Shown piece after piece: positions 37,701 to 52,700 of a stretch of 64,000 nt of DNA. A program made the position numbers and the translations under genes. The stretch is from Tridacna crocea (Eukaryota; Mollusca; Bivalvia; Cardiida; Cardiidae). The notes beneath the pieces were generated by a model. It was not told where the DNA came from, searched no databases, and saw nothing but the letters and a program-made list of their open reading frames with translations. Every line of letters starts with the position of its first letter. Within the stretch, counting starts at the first letter, position 1. The stretch spans positions 51,161,159 to 51,225,158 of the forward strand of contig OX031059.1 of the NCBI GenBank assembly GCA_943736015.1, read 5' to 3'.

Positions 37701-40700
37701 TCCATTTTGCTTTGTTTTTCGAAAGTCACAGGTCTGCTAAACAATCACAACTATCAGCATAAGGTTCACTTCTGGTTAGATTTTGATTTTTGTTGAAATG
37801 AGCTATTCTAGGTAACAAAACTCTGTTTAAGGCTTTGACTGTTGCAAGCAACTTGTTAGTACTTGCACATCCACAGCGTTTCCATACAGTATACATATCA
37901 AAATCAGACACCTACGAATAATTAGGTCAGATGTTGTACCTTTACTGTTTATCATTTTGGTTAAGAATGTGGCCTGAAAGATTTTGCGGTTGCTTTTGAA
38001 TGGTATTATTTGCTGCTTTAAAAATAGAAAATTCATGTAACATATTTATAGAGTTTTATACATAAAATAAGGCTTTGCAATATGTAAGAATGTGTTTAAC
38101 CCATTACCACACAATCCCTACTTTCAACGCCCTTGAGAAAGAAGCCTTTTGAAAACACTATGGGAAAAGGAGAAAATGCTGGTAACCAGCATTTTCTCCT
38201 TTTTCCAGAGTGTTTTCTACCCTTCCCAGAACAAATTTCTATTTTTATCGTCTGCAAATGCTTTCAATTTGAACCAGTCTAAAATTTTCGTGTGTGGTAA
38301 TGAGTTAAGTCATGAACAGTGAAACTTTTGAAATGTAAGATTTACTTTGAAATAAGACTCAACAGTGAGACATAAACCCTAAGAAAGATAAAACTGAAAA
38401 TAAGATTGTGAGTAGTGATACTTAACTCATTACCACACGAGAAAATATTAGACTGGTCCAAATTGAAAGCATTTGCAGACGACAAAATAAAGGTGACTGA
38501 AAAATTGAAATTTGTTCTGGAAAGGGTAGAAAACACTGAGGGAAAAGGAGAAAATGCTGGTTACCAGCATTTTCTCCTTTTCCCACAGTGTTTTCAAAAG
38601 GCTTCTTTCTCAGGGGCATCAAAAGTAGGGATTGTGTGATAATGGGTTAACTCTTTACCCAACAACAAAACTGTAGACTTGTCCAAATTGAAAGCATTTG
38701 CAGAAAACAAAATACATGTGGCTCAGTAATTCAAATTTGTTTTGGGAAGGGTAAAAAACATTACAAGCAATTTCTCTTTTTCGTATAATGTTTTTAAAAG
38801 GCTTCTTTCTCAGGGTCTTTAAAAGTCGGGATTGTATGGTAAAGAGTTAAAGTAATATCATGTATGACCTTATTTAGGAGAAGGCTGTGAATAAAGAGAC
38901 TATTACTCTGTACCACATTGTACACTGATCCAACTTCAAAGAACACCATGAAGACATATTAAATGCAGCTCAGATGTTGGTATCTGTGTCCGAAAGAGAA
39001 GAAAAAATTGCGGGAAAGGGAGAAAGTGCTGGTTACCAGCATTTTCTCCATTTCCCACAATGTTTTGTAAAAGCTTCTTTATCAAGGTCATCAAAAGTAG
39101 GAATTGTGTGGTAAAGGGTTAAGACAGATTAAGACCTCATTTGAAATAAGACTGAACAGAAAGGCCGTAATTTAAGATGAGACTGTGAACGATGAGATTT
39201 TAAGACCTTATTTGAAATAAGACTTGGGACAGTGAGATTTTAGAGCTACATGCAGTATATGTAAAACTGCAAAAGTAAGAATTAATGAAAAGTCAGCCAT
39301 GTAATTATGAAGATATTGTACCAAAGGAATCTGTATGTATAAGTTATTGACCATATATTTCATTTGTATGAAAGTAAATCGGAGGGAGGCGAAGCCGACC
39401 GACGATTTAGTTTTATACAAATGAAATATATGATCAATAACTAACTTACAGTTTGACCTACTTTCTAACTGACTGACAGCTAAGGATGGTGGAAAGAGCC
39501 ATGCAAGAACAACAGAAAGCTCGGTTCGACACGCCTCTTTTGATTGACGGTTGTACGTACGTGCGTTTTTAATCGTACAGCGTTAAAACTGTTACTCAGG
39601 TTGTCCTTGAACTAGTTTCAGGATAATTGTCTGCAGTCAGGCTCATTCGGCATATCTTATTTTCTGAACAGGGGATGTCTCCGCTGGTAAAAGCACACTT
39701 ATGAACATTTTGATGGGTGGAAAATACTTTCCAGTACAGTTTTTGAGCACAACAAAAGTATTTTGTGAAGTTCAACATTGCATGGAAAGGACTGCAGTCA
39801 TAAAGTTTGAAAATGATGAGGACCGTCATCGAGACAAGATAATACCTCTGGCTCAAGACCCAAATCATGCAAGCTGGGAAACCCTTCGGCAATGCATAAA
39901 GACCAAGAAACTTGATGGCAAACAAATTAGAAAAGTTCTTGTGATGTGGCCTCTAGAACTTCAACAGGTTGGTTGATAGCAAATATTTCATATCATATCA
40001 TATTCATTTGACTCATCAGCAAAGAGGATTTTGAAATGATATGTCTTGGATAACTTCGGTTTATATACATGTGTTATATATATTTATTCTACATGGTTTG
40101 AGAAACAAGTTCTTGAAACTTCTACTCATTGCTTTTGATTCTACTTCCTGGAATCTACTTCAGTACTCATGACAATTGTGTGAACCATTGAATGGTCTCG
40201 AGTTGACATCCGCTTCTTTGTGACACTTTACCTCACAAACTTGGTGGTAAGTCTATACAACAGTAAACTGTTGTGCATATTAATTTTGTGTTCTATGTCC
40301 AAGGAAAAAAATTCCTAGGGCAGTAGTATACAAAAATGCTGTTGTATATATCCAGTGCATAATTACTAGCGCTGTCCCCTATTTATACAACATTTAGGTT
40401 GTTTTGTAAGAAATAAAAAAAACTTGGCCATATCTATTTTTAGCTCTACTGGCTGAAAGCCAGCAGAGCTTATGTCATGGCGGGGTTTTCCGTCATCCGT
40501 CTGTCCGTCCGTTAGTCTTTTTCTTGTTTACACAATAAAGTTTGCATTTGTTGTCAGATTTTTGTGAAACTTGCACAGATTGTCTTATCAATAGCTTCAA
40601 CCCTATTGATTTTGAGAAAAATCCAACCAACGATATGGGAAAAGTAGCCATTTCAAGTTGAAAATTTCAAATTCTTGTTTGCACGATAAAGTCTGCGTTT

Positions 40701-43700
40701 CTCGTCAGATGTTCATGAAACTTGCACTGTTTATTTATCTGATCAATAGCTTCAACCCTATTGATTTTGAGGAAAAAATCCAACAAATAGTATGGGAAAA
40801 GTAGCCATTTCCAGTTGAAAATTTCCAATTCTTGTTTACACGATAAAGTCTGCATTTGTCGCTAGATTTACGTGAAACTTGCACAGTTTCTTTATCTCAT
40901 CAATAGCTTCAACCCTATTGATTTCGAAAAAAGTCCAACAGATAGTATGGGAAAAGTAGCCATTTCAAGTTGAAAATCTCAAATTCTTGTTTACACAATA
41001 AAGTCTGCATTTCTTGTCAGATTTTCATGTAAATCACACAGTTTGTTTATCACATCAGTAGCTTCAACCCTATTAATTTTGAAAAAAATCCAATAAATGA
41101 TGTGGGAAAAGTAGCCATCTCAAGTTGAAAATCTCAAATTCTTGTTTACGCGATAAAATGTGCATTTGTAATCAGATTTTTATGAAACTTGCACAGTTTG
41201 TTTATCTCGTCAATAGCTTCAGCCCTATGGATTTTGAAAAAAAATCCAACAAACAGTATGGGAAAAGGAGCCATTACAAGTTGGCTGCCAGTAGAGCATA
41301 TTCAGGCCCCTCAGGGCCTTCTAGTTAAAGATACAATATCAGAATAGCCTCAAAATTTCAATGCTTTGGGCTTTTTTCCTGACTAAGACTATCCTTTCTG
41401 TGTTCCATTTTCTTAGTGTTACAGCTAATACATAATTTTTGTGTGATTGTAGAACATCATAGATTCAGATCAGACAACACCAAAGACAACATGGGACAAT
41501 GATCCAGATCAAACCACACCAATGAGAGTTGTTGGTGATGATCTAGATCAGACAACACCAAGGAGAACTCTAGACAATGATCCAGATCAGACAACACCAA
41601 TGACAGTTGTTGGTGATGACTCAGATCAGACAACACCAAAGGCATCATGGGACAATGATCCAGATCAGACAACTCCAATGAAAGTTGTTGATGATGATGA
41701 CCTGGATCAGAGAGCTTCAAACACAAAGAAGGAATGTTTACAAGGTTATGATAACTTGTCTTGGTCTCTCCTAAATGTAAGCACATATTACAGTATTTAG
41801 TTAACTCTTCACCAAATGACAAAATTCTAAGTTGTCCAAATTGAAAGCTTTTGCAGACAACAAAATAAAAGGGACTGAAAATCTGAAATTTGTTTTGTGA
41901 TGGGTACAAAACAATGTGGGAAAAGGAGGCAATGCTGGTTGCCAGCATTTTCTCCTTTCCTAACAATGTTTTCTAAAGGCTTCTTTCTTAGGGTTGTCAA
42001 AAGTAGGGATTGTGTGGTAATGGGTTAATTTGTTTCCAAGCAATCCAACTTTATTTGCCTTTCCAAAGGGAAAAAAAATCTTTTTAAAATATTGCAGTAA
42101 AAGACTGGTTACCATCATTTTCTCCTTACAATCTTCGCTACCATTTCAAAATAAATTCTGTCATTTGATTCTATGTTTTAGTTGTCATCTGCCGATGCTT
42201 TCAGTATTTACAGGTCTTGACTCTTTGCTACACAATCCTGAGTTTTAATGAACCTGACAGAGAGAACTTTTAAAAACATTATGGGAAAGGAGAAAATTTT
42301 GATACATGTGTTGGCATTTTTTTCCTCTTCCCACAGTGTTTTCCATTGTTTCAAAGACAATGCTCATTATTTTAGCCATCTGAGCCAGATTCAATTTGTT
42401 AACACAAGATTGATTTAACCCTTTCCCAAACAAGCCCTGGTTTTTACGTGTCTGCAGTAACAGTCTTTTGAAAACAGTGTTGGAAAGGAGAAATTGCTCA
42501 TAACAAGCAATTTCTCCTTTTCCCGCACTGTTTTCTACCCCAGAACTTTCTGGCATTTTCTCCAAATCTGAAATAGTCATCTGCAAACTCCTTCGGTTTG
42601 GAAGAGTCCAAAATTTGTGGTTTGGGAAAGGATTAAAGGTGGGTATTTAGAATTTTCACATCCCACCAAATTAAAATATATATATTACTGAAATTTATAT
42701 GAAAAAACAATACAAATTATCAATAATTAAGAATCATAAAATTACAAGAAAAATTTTTTGGATGGTATTCCCTTAAAAGGCTATGTAGCCTCTTAAGCTA
42801 TGTTTAGATTTCCCACCAAAAATCAAAAAAGCATTGTTGGAATGCTTAGTGACTTGCATGCGACTAATGACGCTGAAATTACATAGCATAACAAATGTGT
42901 AATTCTTTTCCATAATGTCTTCTTCGGACGCTATGTTTGAAGCTTCATCTGTGTATTTCACGTATGGAAATGAGCGATATACTCATCTAAAAATAGACTG
43001 TGTTTCCCGTTGGTGTCAACCTGCCCTGTAGTAAAATTCTGATTTCTCTTGCTGTTGGACGGTTTTAGACTACTGCGGTTTTATGAATGAAAATAACAAG
43101 GTTTTGGGAGTATATGGATGATTCTTTTGTATTCTTGTAAAATTTTCATCCCGAAATCTGAAGGGCCACCTTTAAGTTTTTTGTTAGGTAATGGGTAAAC
43201 CTGTGGATTGTTCAGCCAAATCATCTTCGCGAGCCAAGGTTACAATCACTGCGTGGATCTGAACTTGGCTGATTGAGCCCGATTTCGAGATTCCTGTGAT
43301 GCGCCCTCTTTTGGATGCTGGTTATTACCCCACTTTACATCATATTTGTGAAAACCAATGAAGTATTGTTTTACAATCTGCTTACAAATACAATTATTAA
43401 ACATGAAGCGATAAACAGACATCTATGTGGGTTTCCATGTTTACCTTCTATTCGAACAGTTGCCACATTATTCTATTGTTATCAAAGATGAAATGCTACG
43501 AGCGATTTCATTCGTTGCAGCTAGAGCTGGCTGCATCCAATGAAAAAGCGTATCTTGGGAATGTAAAAATCAAGCTCGATCTGCCAAGGGTAGAGTAGCG
43601 TAGTGAATTGTCAGCCTTGGCTTGCGAAGATGGTGCCAAGTAGGGAAATGAACTACTTTGGCCAGTTAACATTTTACGAAACCGAAAATTTTAGACTTAG

Positions 43701-46700
43701 TCAAGATGAAAGCTTTCTCAGAAAACTGATTTAAAAAATAATTGTAGTATTGAAATCAGAGCTCCAGATGAAGGAAGTGATTTTGATTTTGAAATTAGAA
43801 ATATTAATCATTCTGCACCATACCCTATGCTATGGGTGCTCATCAGAATTGTCTCATTGAAATGATTCTAATAAGTACCCACAACCTAGGATTTGAAAGA
43901 GAAATGATGAATTTATAATACCATTACTCTGGGGCTCTGTAAAATGATGATATTAGTCTTTGAAAGGATACCTGTAGATAACATTGTGGTAAAAGAAGAA
44001 AGCTCTGTTCACCAGGATCTTCTGCTTTTCCCATTATGTTTCCAAAGGCCTTTTTCTTTTCATGAGACATAGAATTTAAAACTTGTTCAATACAGAAGCT
44101 GTTGCAGACAGCAAATCAAGTATGGCCAGAATGGTCTGTAGAATTTGTCTTTTAAGGATGAACAATTTAGTGGTAGAGGTAGAAAATACTGGTTACCAGC
44201 AATTTCTGCTTTTCCAACAATATCTGGAATAATATTATTTCAAACAAATATTTTAGAGAAACAATATGTCTTTATTGGACAGTGTAGATCCAAGATCAGA
44301 ATGCATGTTTTGTGCAGTCTGATCTTGATCTACATTGTCCACAAAAGGCCAGTGAGTTATGCTCAGCAACCCAAGGGTTAGATAAATTAAACTTTCAAAT
44401 ATTTAGTAAAACCTGGAATAATGTTATTTCAAACATATATTTTGGAGAATCAATATGTCCTTATTGGACAGTGTAGATCCAAGATCAGACTGCACATTCT
44501 GTGCAGTCTGATCTTGATCTACACTGTCTCCAAAAGGTCAGTGTGTCCCACTTAACAGCCTAAGGGTTAAGTCTACCATTATGGTAGAATACAATCCATT
44601 TCAGAGCAGTAAGAGTGAGGACCTAGATGCAGATGACAGAAGTGATCAAGCTGCAACTAGAGGTGATCTAGATGGCATTGATCTCTGTAGGACTGAACCG
44701 GAGAGGAAAAACAGTGACACATCAGCGTCAATGGCTCAAGATGAGGTTGGTTGTGTACATGATTTACACATTACTGATAATCCTGTGCTGCTCTTCAATT
44801 TGGACAAGTCAAACATTTTAGTAAACACTTAAGTTGTCCTCGTATGCTTTCCAGATGATGTATAGAATTATCTTGCATTGTAAGAAGATATAACTGAAAT
44901 GCATGACTTTGTAGGGGTGTTCTATGAAAAGTGCCATAACTTTTTCTATAATGCCATTTTATGTATGTCCATGTACTGAAAGTGGGGGCTTAATGTGTCT
45001 GTGAAAGGTATCTAGCAAGGTCAGTCTGCTTAGTCAACACAGGCAGACCTGGGCCAAAACTTTCTCCTATTGGTCACTTCTTGTATTTCAAAGGACCAGT
45101 CTACCTCATGATTCTTTTGATAGACAAAATGACTTGCTTGGCATCAGGCAGACGCATCAAGCCCCCTTTTGCCAGAGCATTGCTCATATAAGATTTCAAC
45201 CACAGATATCTTGCTAAGTTTGTTATGTATATGTTGTAGCTCAAACTGGAATCTAGGCAGATCCGGAATCTACCTAGACCAAACTGGAGTTCTGTCTAGA
45301 CCAAATGAGGATTCCATGTTGGCTGGGCAGTTTTACAATCTACCTGAACCAAATTGGAATATTTTCTTGTTGAATATGGTGCAACTACTTATAAACCATC
45401 TTACATGACTTAAACCCCAAAGTAAAACAAGTTTTAATCAGAAATTCAAAGTAAGAATAAATTTTGAATGTTTTGCACTTTAGTGAAAAAAAAATGTGGA
45501 AAACAGAGCAATTGTGGAGAAAAAAAATAAATTTCTTAAATTTAAAACACCTCTCAGTTGTAAACATATGTGGATTAAAAAATTTTACCTTTTTATCTCT
45601 TTACCACACGAGAACATTTTAGACCAGTCCAAATTGAAAGCATTTGCAGAAGACAAAATAAATGTGACTGAAAAACTGAAATTCATTTGGGATAGGGTAG
45701 AAAACATTGAGGGAAAAGGAGAAAATGCTGGTAGCCAGCATTTTCTCCTTTTCCCACAATGTTTTCTAAAGGCTTCTTTCTCAGGGTCATTAAAAGTCGG
45801 GATTGTGTGGTAAAGAGTTTTAAGAGAACAAACTATTTTGGTCTACACAAAGTTATGATATCTATGGATCTGCCTGGGCAGATTCCGGATTTGCCTAGAT
45901 TCCAGTCTAACATAATATAATATAAAAAAAAAATGACTGGCTGTGTACAACAATAACAATCTTTTAGTCACTATCATAAATTCGCAACATCAGATGGGTT
46001 GGACATTTTCTGAATAATGTCCCAAAGACACATAACTTGAAACAAACACTTACTGATCAAGTTATATTTAATTATTTCTAACAGGAGAGAGATGAATTCA
46101 AAATTATATTTGTTGACACCCCTGGTATAACAAGTAGGACTGCTACAGAGCATGAAGTGTTTGATGAAATAGAAACTGCTGGTTCTCTCTACCAAGCTTT
46201 TATTCTGGTCAATGATGGTCTGATAAGGGAAGAGGGTGTAAGTATATCCCTTTACTCCATAGATACTCATTTCTACGCATCGCTTGTAGGAGCCTTTGGA
46301 AAACATTGTGACAAATGGTGAAATTGCTCGTGACAAGCAATTTCACCTTTAGTCACAATGTTTTCTATGCTATCAAAAGGTGTCATATACACATAAGAAA
46401 TAGCTTCATCCTTGTTGTTATTTAGGGTCAATTAGAAATACCATAGAAATGGCTTATGGGGTAAAGGATTATAGTTTGCATTTGGCTTGCAACATGGCAA
46501 AAGGGGCATTCAGACATATGCGTAAAGTGTCGTCTCGGATCACACCGTCTCAGATCATGCAGTCCGCACAGGCTAATCCCAGACTGCATGTTACAACTGC
46601 ACTAGATTTCATGCTAGACTTGCGCAAAACAGAAAAGTACATAAAAATGCAAAGTGTCATTTCGGACCAGTCTGTGCAGACTGCACAGACTGGTCCGAGA

Positions 46701-49700
46701 TGATACTTAACACAAATGTCTATAATGTCCTTTTTATATGCCTGTCGAAGACGGGACGTATTATGGGATCACCCATGGCAACTGGGCGGGCTGATGGGTG
46801 GGTGGGCGTCTGGGTGGGCGGAAATCCAGGTGGGGCAGGCGGGCAGCGTCCCCTTCTTTGTCCTGAGCTTAACTTTGTCTTCTCTGGTCCGATTGACTTG
46901 AAACTTTGCAGTTGTGTTTGTTGCAATAATACAGAGTGCAGTGCGAAAGAACAGTAACTCTACCTCACATGTCTTTGAGTTATTTCATTATGAGCAATTT
47001 TTCCTTTTCCCACAGTGTTTTCAAAAGACTTGTACTGCAGACACGTAAAATCAAGGGCTTGTTTGGCAAAGGGTTAAGAATTGTACTGCTTCTGAGATAG
47101 CCCCAATAGTTGAATGAAATTAAGTGGCTAAAGGGTGCTGTTGTTTCTGACATGGGTCCTCTGTAATTGAATAAAATTAAGTGGTTCAAGAGCTGTACTG
47201 CTTCTGACATGCTTTTCATTATTCAATACAATTAAGTGGTTCAAGAGAGCTGTTGTTTCTGACATGGACCCCTTTGTAGTTCAACATACGTAAGTGCTTC
47301 AAGAGCTTTACTGTCTCTGACATTAGTCCCTACATTCTGTGATGGCAATAGGCAGAAAACATGTCTTCTCTGTAGCTTAGCACACTGACATGATTGAAAA
47401 AAGGTTCTGATTAACTCATTACCAAACAACAAAATGTTGGAACACTCCAAAATTGAAACCATTTTCATGCAACAAAATAGTTGTGGCTGAAAAATTGCAA
47501 TTTGTTGTTGGATCAGTAGAAAAAATTGTGGGAAAATGAGAAAATGCTGGTTACCAGCTTTTTCTTCTTTTCCCACAATGCTTTCAAAAGGTTTTTTTCT
47601 CAGGGTCATTGAAAGTCAGGATTGTGTGGTAAAGGGTTAAAGTTTTATCTCCCCTGAAGTTCACTATTTTTTAACAGTTAGAAAAATACATGTAGATTGG
47701 TTTTAGTATTTACTTCTCAGCAGTTTGTACAACTTTTGATGGGTTAGAAATATGCACAGTTTTCCAAAATGTTTGAATTGTACTTCAACGCAGTAAATGG
47801 ATTAGAGAAATTTAATGCAGTTATAATGTACTTTTGCCACAATGTTTCAATAGGTATTTAACTTTACTTTCTGATGGCTGTCCATCTATAAAGTTGTATT
47901 GTTTTAGAAGGTATGAGATGATAAAGTTTTCTATTGATTTTAAGTTCCAAAAACTAATGGAAGACATAGAAAAATCCATTGTACAGCGAATCTACATGAT
48001 GAATCCAGAATGTGCGCTGTTTATTACCAACAAATTTGATCAAGTTGCCAGAGAGGAAAGACATGCTGTGAAACAAGATGTGGAAAGGAAACTTTTGGAG
48101 AAATGGCCGCGTACTGTTAAACAAAACATCATATTCATGTCAGCATCAAAAGAAGTAAGTCAGTTGTATTTAATCCTTTTACTCATTACCATACGACAAT
48201 AATTTAGGCTTGTTCAAATTGAAAGCATTTGCAGAGGTTATTGATAAAAGTGACTGAAATTTTGAAATTTGTTTAGTGAAGGGTAGAAAACATTGTGGGA
48301 AAAGGAGAAAATGCTGGTTACCAGCATTTTCTTCTTTTCCAACGTTTTCTACAGGCTTTTTTCTCAGGGTCTTCAAAAGTAGGGATTGTGTGGTAATGGG
48401 TTAACCCATAACCAAACTACAAGAATTTAGACCAGTTCATCATGAAAGTATTTGTAAACTACAAATCAAATGTGGCTGTAATGTTTAGATTTCTCGCTGA
48501 AAGGTTTCAAGTTCTTACAACTTACACTAATCTCTCTCCATTCTGCTTCCTGGGAACTACACCAGTACTCGCACGGAATGTGTGGGCCAATGAAAAATCC
48601 CAAAGTTGACAGCTGCTCCCGGGTATCGAACACAGGACCTTTAGGTTATGAGGCCGACACTCTACCTCACAATCATGGACACTTTCATCTCATTACATAA
48701 TGGACATGTGTCAAAGATACACTGCACCATTTCCCACACAATCCTGAGGTGTAACAACCCTATGAAAGAGAGCATTTGAAACATCATGGGAAAAGGGAAA
48801 ATGCTGGTAACTCCTTTTCCCATAATGTTTTCATCCCTTTTAAAGAAACATCCTATCATTTTAGCAACTTTCAACTGTTTTCTGCATTCTGCTTTCAATA
48901 TAGCAAAATTTTGTTATTTTGTTATTTGGTAAAAAGTTAAATCTATCAGACTACAACAAAAAGTGAAAAGCATTTACCGATGACAAATAAAACAGGTGTT
49001 AAGAAATGGTTTTTGCCTATTATAGGATGGAAAGTATAGTGGGAAAAGGTAAAGATTCTGGTTATCATAATTTTCTTCTTATTCCACAGTGTTTTCTGCG
49101 GCTTTCACTCTCAGGGTTATTAAAAGTTGGGATTGTGTGGTAAAGAGGTAAACAGCAAAAAGAAAATTTGGTCCAGTGTCAACTCTGCTTCACTGTTTTC
49201 CAGTTTTGGTTTAGCACAGCTCCAGATTAGAGGCAGTGATGATATTCTAAAGTCATTATCTTTCTTCAAAACCCTATGTTGTTGGTACTCATTAGAATCG
49301 TCTTGATGAGATGATTCAAATGAGTATCCAAAACATAGGGTTTAGTGGAGAACAACTTACATTTTCAATTTTGAAATCAAAATCATTCCCTCTATCTGGA
49401 GCTCTTGTATATGTTTCATTTTCAGAAGATATATGGCAGTAGCATCATTTCTGGCTCTGGCAATTTTTTGAGGGGGATCAAACAGCTGTTGGGCGATTTT
49501 GTCACAAAAGCCATCAGAATATCTATGGAAGAACATTGCTTGTAAGGGACACATTAATTTCTCTCAACTCTTTACCAAACAACAAAATTTTAGACTGTTT
49601 CAAATTAACTCTTTTCAAACGGACAAAATTTTACACTTATCCAAATTGAAAGCATTTGCAGATGAAAAAGTAAATGGAACTCAAACATCAAAACTTGACT

Positions 49701-52700
49701 TGAGCAGATTAGAAAACATCGTCGAAATGCTGGTAACCAGCATTTTCTCCTTTTTCCCACTATGTTTTCAGAAGGCTTTTTCCTTTGGGTCGTAAAAAAC
49801 AGGGAATGTTTAAAAAAGGGTTAAACATTAGCAGACAACAAAATTAAAGTGACTCAAAAATTGAAATCTGTTTTTGGAAGGGTAGAAAACTTTGTGGGAA
49901 AAGGAGAAAATGCTGGTAACCAGCATTTTCTCCTTTTCCCATGATGTTTTCAAAAGGCTCCCTTTGCAGGGCTGTTAAAAGTTGGAATTGTGTGGTTAGA
50001 GTGTGAACTCACCACAAAACTGCCTTTTCTTAGATTTGTTCAATTTGAAAGTATATGCAGACGACAAATTAGATATAACTCAAAAGATGATCTGTCTATG
50101 AAAGGGTAGACAACATTGTGGAAATTGAAAAAAAAATCTGGTTACCAGCATTTTCTCCTTTTGCTACAATGGTTTAACTCTTTACCACTCAATCCCAACT
50201 TTTAACAACCTTGAGAAAGACATCTTTTAAAAACATTGTTGGAAAAGGGGAAAATGCTGGTAACCAGCATTTTCTCCTTTTCCCTCAATGTTTTCTACCC
50301 TTCATGTAAATGAGAATTTTAACCATTTTTTGGCAAAAGAATATTTCAGCGCACAGAAAAATCACTATAACTTATTCTGATCTTGTTTTTATATTGAATG
50401 GCAATTAGCCGAATGGGAATTTCCAGGCTATCCTGAGATGTTGATCTGTATACCTTAGAGGGTGTGAAGTTTGCCATGTTGGCACCATTTGGAAGTACCG
50501 TTTGCAGGCTCAGGGTCAGAGTATAGAATGCTGATAATTTGGCATACTGCATCTCGTTCTGTGTGATAATCTAAGTTAAAATGATGAGCCACTGACCAGT
50601 ATATTCTTGTTAAGTATATATCTCAAAAGTGTTTCTTTATCCTGACTTGAAATACATGTTTCACACTGGTCTCTTCAAAATTTTTAGTGTATTTTTGCAT
50701 TTTTTTGCAAGTTAAAAGATAAATCTTATTTTCGGTTTTGTGACGTCCTCCAAACATTGCAATTTGCCCTAGAGGACATAGCAGAACAAAAAAATGTGAT
50801 TTGTCTTTTAACCCTTTACCACACAATAAAATTTTTCACCCATCTGAATCCATAGTATATGCAAACTCAAATTTTAACATTGCTAAAATTGTAGAAGATG
50901 TCTTTGATAGGGAAGAAAACATTGTTGCAAAAATCGTAGAAGATGTCTTTGATAGGGTAGAAAACATTGTGGAAAAATGAGAAATTCCTGGTTACCAGCA
51001 TTTTCTCCTCTTTCCACAATGTTTTCGACAGTTCTGTGTCTCAAGATCAACAAAAGTCGACATTGTGTGGTAAAGAGTTAATTTTAAAAAATGCAAGAAG
51101 CGAAATGCTGGAAAGACCAAATGCGACATCAAGTTAATTAGTTCTTTAAACAAAAATCCCTGAGAAAAAAGTCTTCTGAAAACATTGTAAAAAAAGGAGT
51201 AAGTGCTGGTGTAACCAGCATTTTCTCCTTTTCCCACCATGTTTTCTACCCTTCCGAAAACATACTTTAAGTTTTTAGTCACATTAATTTTGTCGTCTGC
51301 AAATACTTCCAGTTTGGACAAGTCTAAAATTATTTTGTATGGGAAAAAAAAAGCTATTTATATCACAATAGGTGGCTTATGAACCTACTGGAGATACTAC
51401 ATGTCATCATGAAAAGTGGAAAACAATGGGTGGCAGCAAGACAAACTCAAAAACAGCTGAAAAGAATGCTAGCAGATTTCAAGTCAGAGTCAATAAAACT
51501 GTTAGAAGACCTTGATACAAAATCTGAGAGAGAACTGGATAAACTGTATCAGAAAACAAGCAAAGAATTAGTGCAACATATAAATGTTCAACTTGTCTGG
51601 GATCCTGCAGAAATAAACAGAGAGATCCCAAATCCAGATATGGAATGGAGTCAGTTGATAGATATAGTAGACAACATGATATTTAAGAAGATAATGGACA
51701 AGAAAAAAAGAGAGATAGAGGACCTCAAGAAAAAACATCAAATGCAATGGGAAAAAATTTATAGGTCGGAGATACAACGTCTCAAAAAACTACAAGATTT
51801 GCTGGATGGAATGGGGTGTCAGGACAAGGACCAGACTGGTGTAATGGAGGGAATTGCTACAGCCATGTTCCCAGTGGCTATCAGTGGAGTTTTACGAGTG
51901 GCACCTGTAACTGCTCCATTCCTGTTTTTGACGGTTCCTTTGTTACCCATTCCACTTCTACTGAAGATGATTGTAGATGATTATAAAGACTACCAGAATG
52001 AAAAGTTGAGGGAAGACTTTAAAGAGAACAAAGTTGCATTCTTCAATAAAAGAAGAGAAATACTAATAAATGCTTTCCAAAGTAGCCTCAGGAATCAAAA
52101 TGGCGATGAGTTGAAGAGGTCTCCCGTATTTTGTAATCTTTTCGGTATTTCTCCGAAGTTACAGTTAATGTCAAAAATCAAGGATATTCAAGACACAATA
52201 CAAATGTTGGAGACCTTGGAGTCTTCTAAAAAGTCTGATGAAAGCAAGGTATGTGAAAAATACCTTGCCAAGACAATGGAGATCTATACAGACAGAATAT
52301 TGATTCATGGAATACAGGCGGATGAAATAGAGTGGAGCACTGATGAAGATGGGCACAGAATTCAGTTGGGTGGCACTGTCTATAAAGCAAAGACAAATTC
52401 AAGTGGTAATTAGAACTTTTTAGCCTTGGTTATGCAAAGGTCCAGTGTTTAAACCTTTACCAAACAAGATAATTTTAGACTAGTCCAAATTGAAAGCATT
52501 TGCAGACACAAAGTAAATGTGAATCAAAAATTGAAATTTGACTTTGAAAGGGTAGAAAACATTGTGGGAAAAGAACAAAATTCCAGTTATCAGCAATTTC
52601 TCTTTTTTTGCGCAATGTTTTCAAAGGCGTTCTTTCTCAAGGTCGTTAAAAGTCGGGATTGTGTGGTAAATTGTTAAACCATAATCTAGGAACTAGGTTT

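Larger units (their letters stand above)
41777..44604. repeat. Intron 8: families A, C, G, D
   Basis: Family A is at 41801-42028, about 42030-42220, 42225-42400 and 42415-42636 (hybrid hairpin AGGAGAAATTGCTC). Family C is at 42633-43175 and family G at 43221-43633. A palindromic element with AGCTCCAGATGAAGG lies at about 43750-43905. Two adjacent family D palindromes are at about 44250-44385 and 44440-44575, the last ending 30 bp before the acceptor. Confidence 0.7.

Noticed and set aside
44230-44575. Regularly spaced palindromes suggesting a CRISPR-like array
   Set aside because: There are only two copies here, with long unequal spacing in a eukaryotic intron. They are dispersed family D repeats.
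46449-46957. Open frames of 84 and 85 codons in intron 10
   Set aside because: They cover a palindromic repeat and a GGGTGGGTGGGC leader-type repeat.
49200-49410. Possible exon before exon 12
   Set aside because: The stretch is an inverted repeat related to 43750-43905. Exon 11 joins exon 12 in phase without it.
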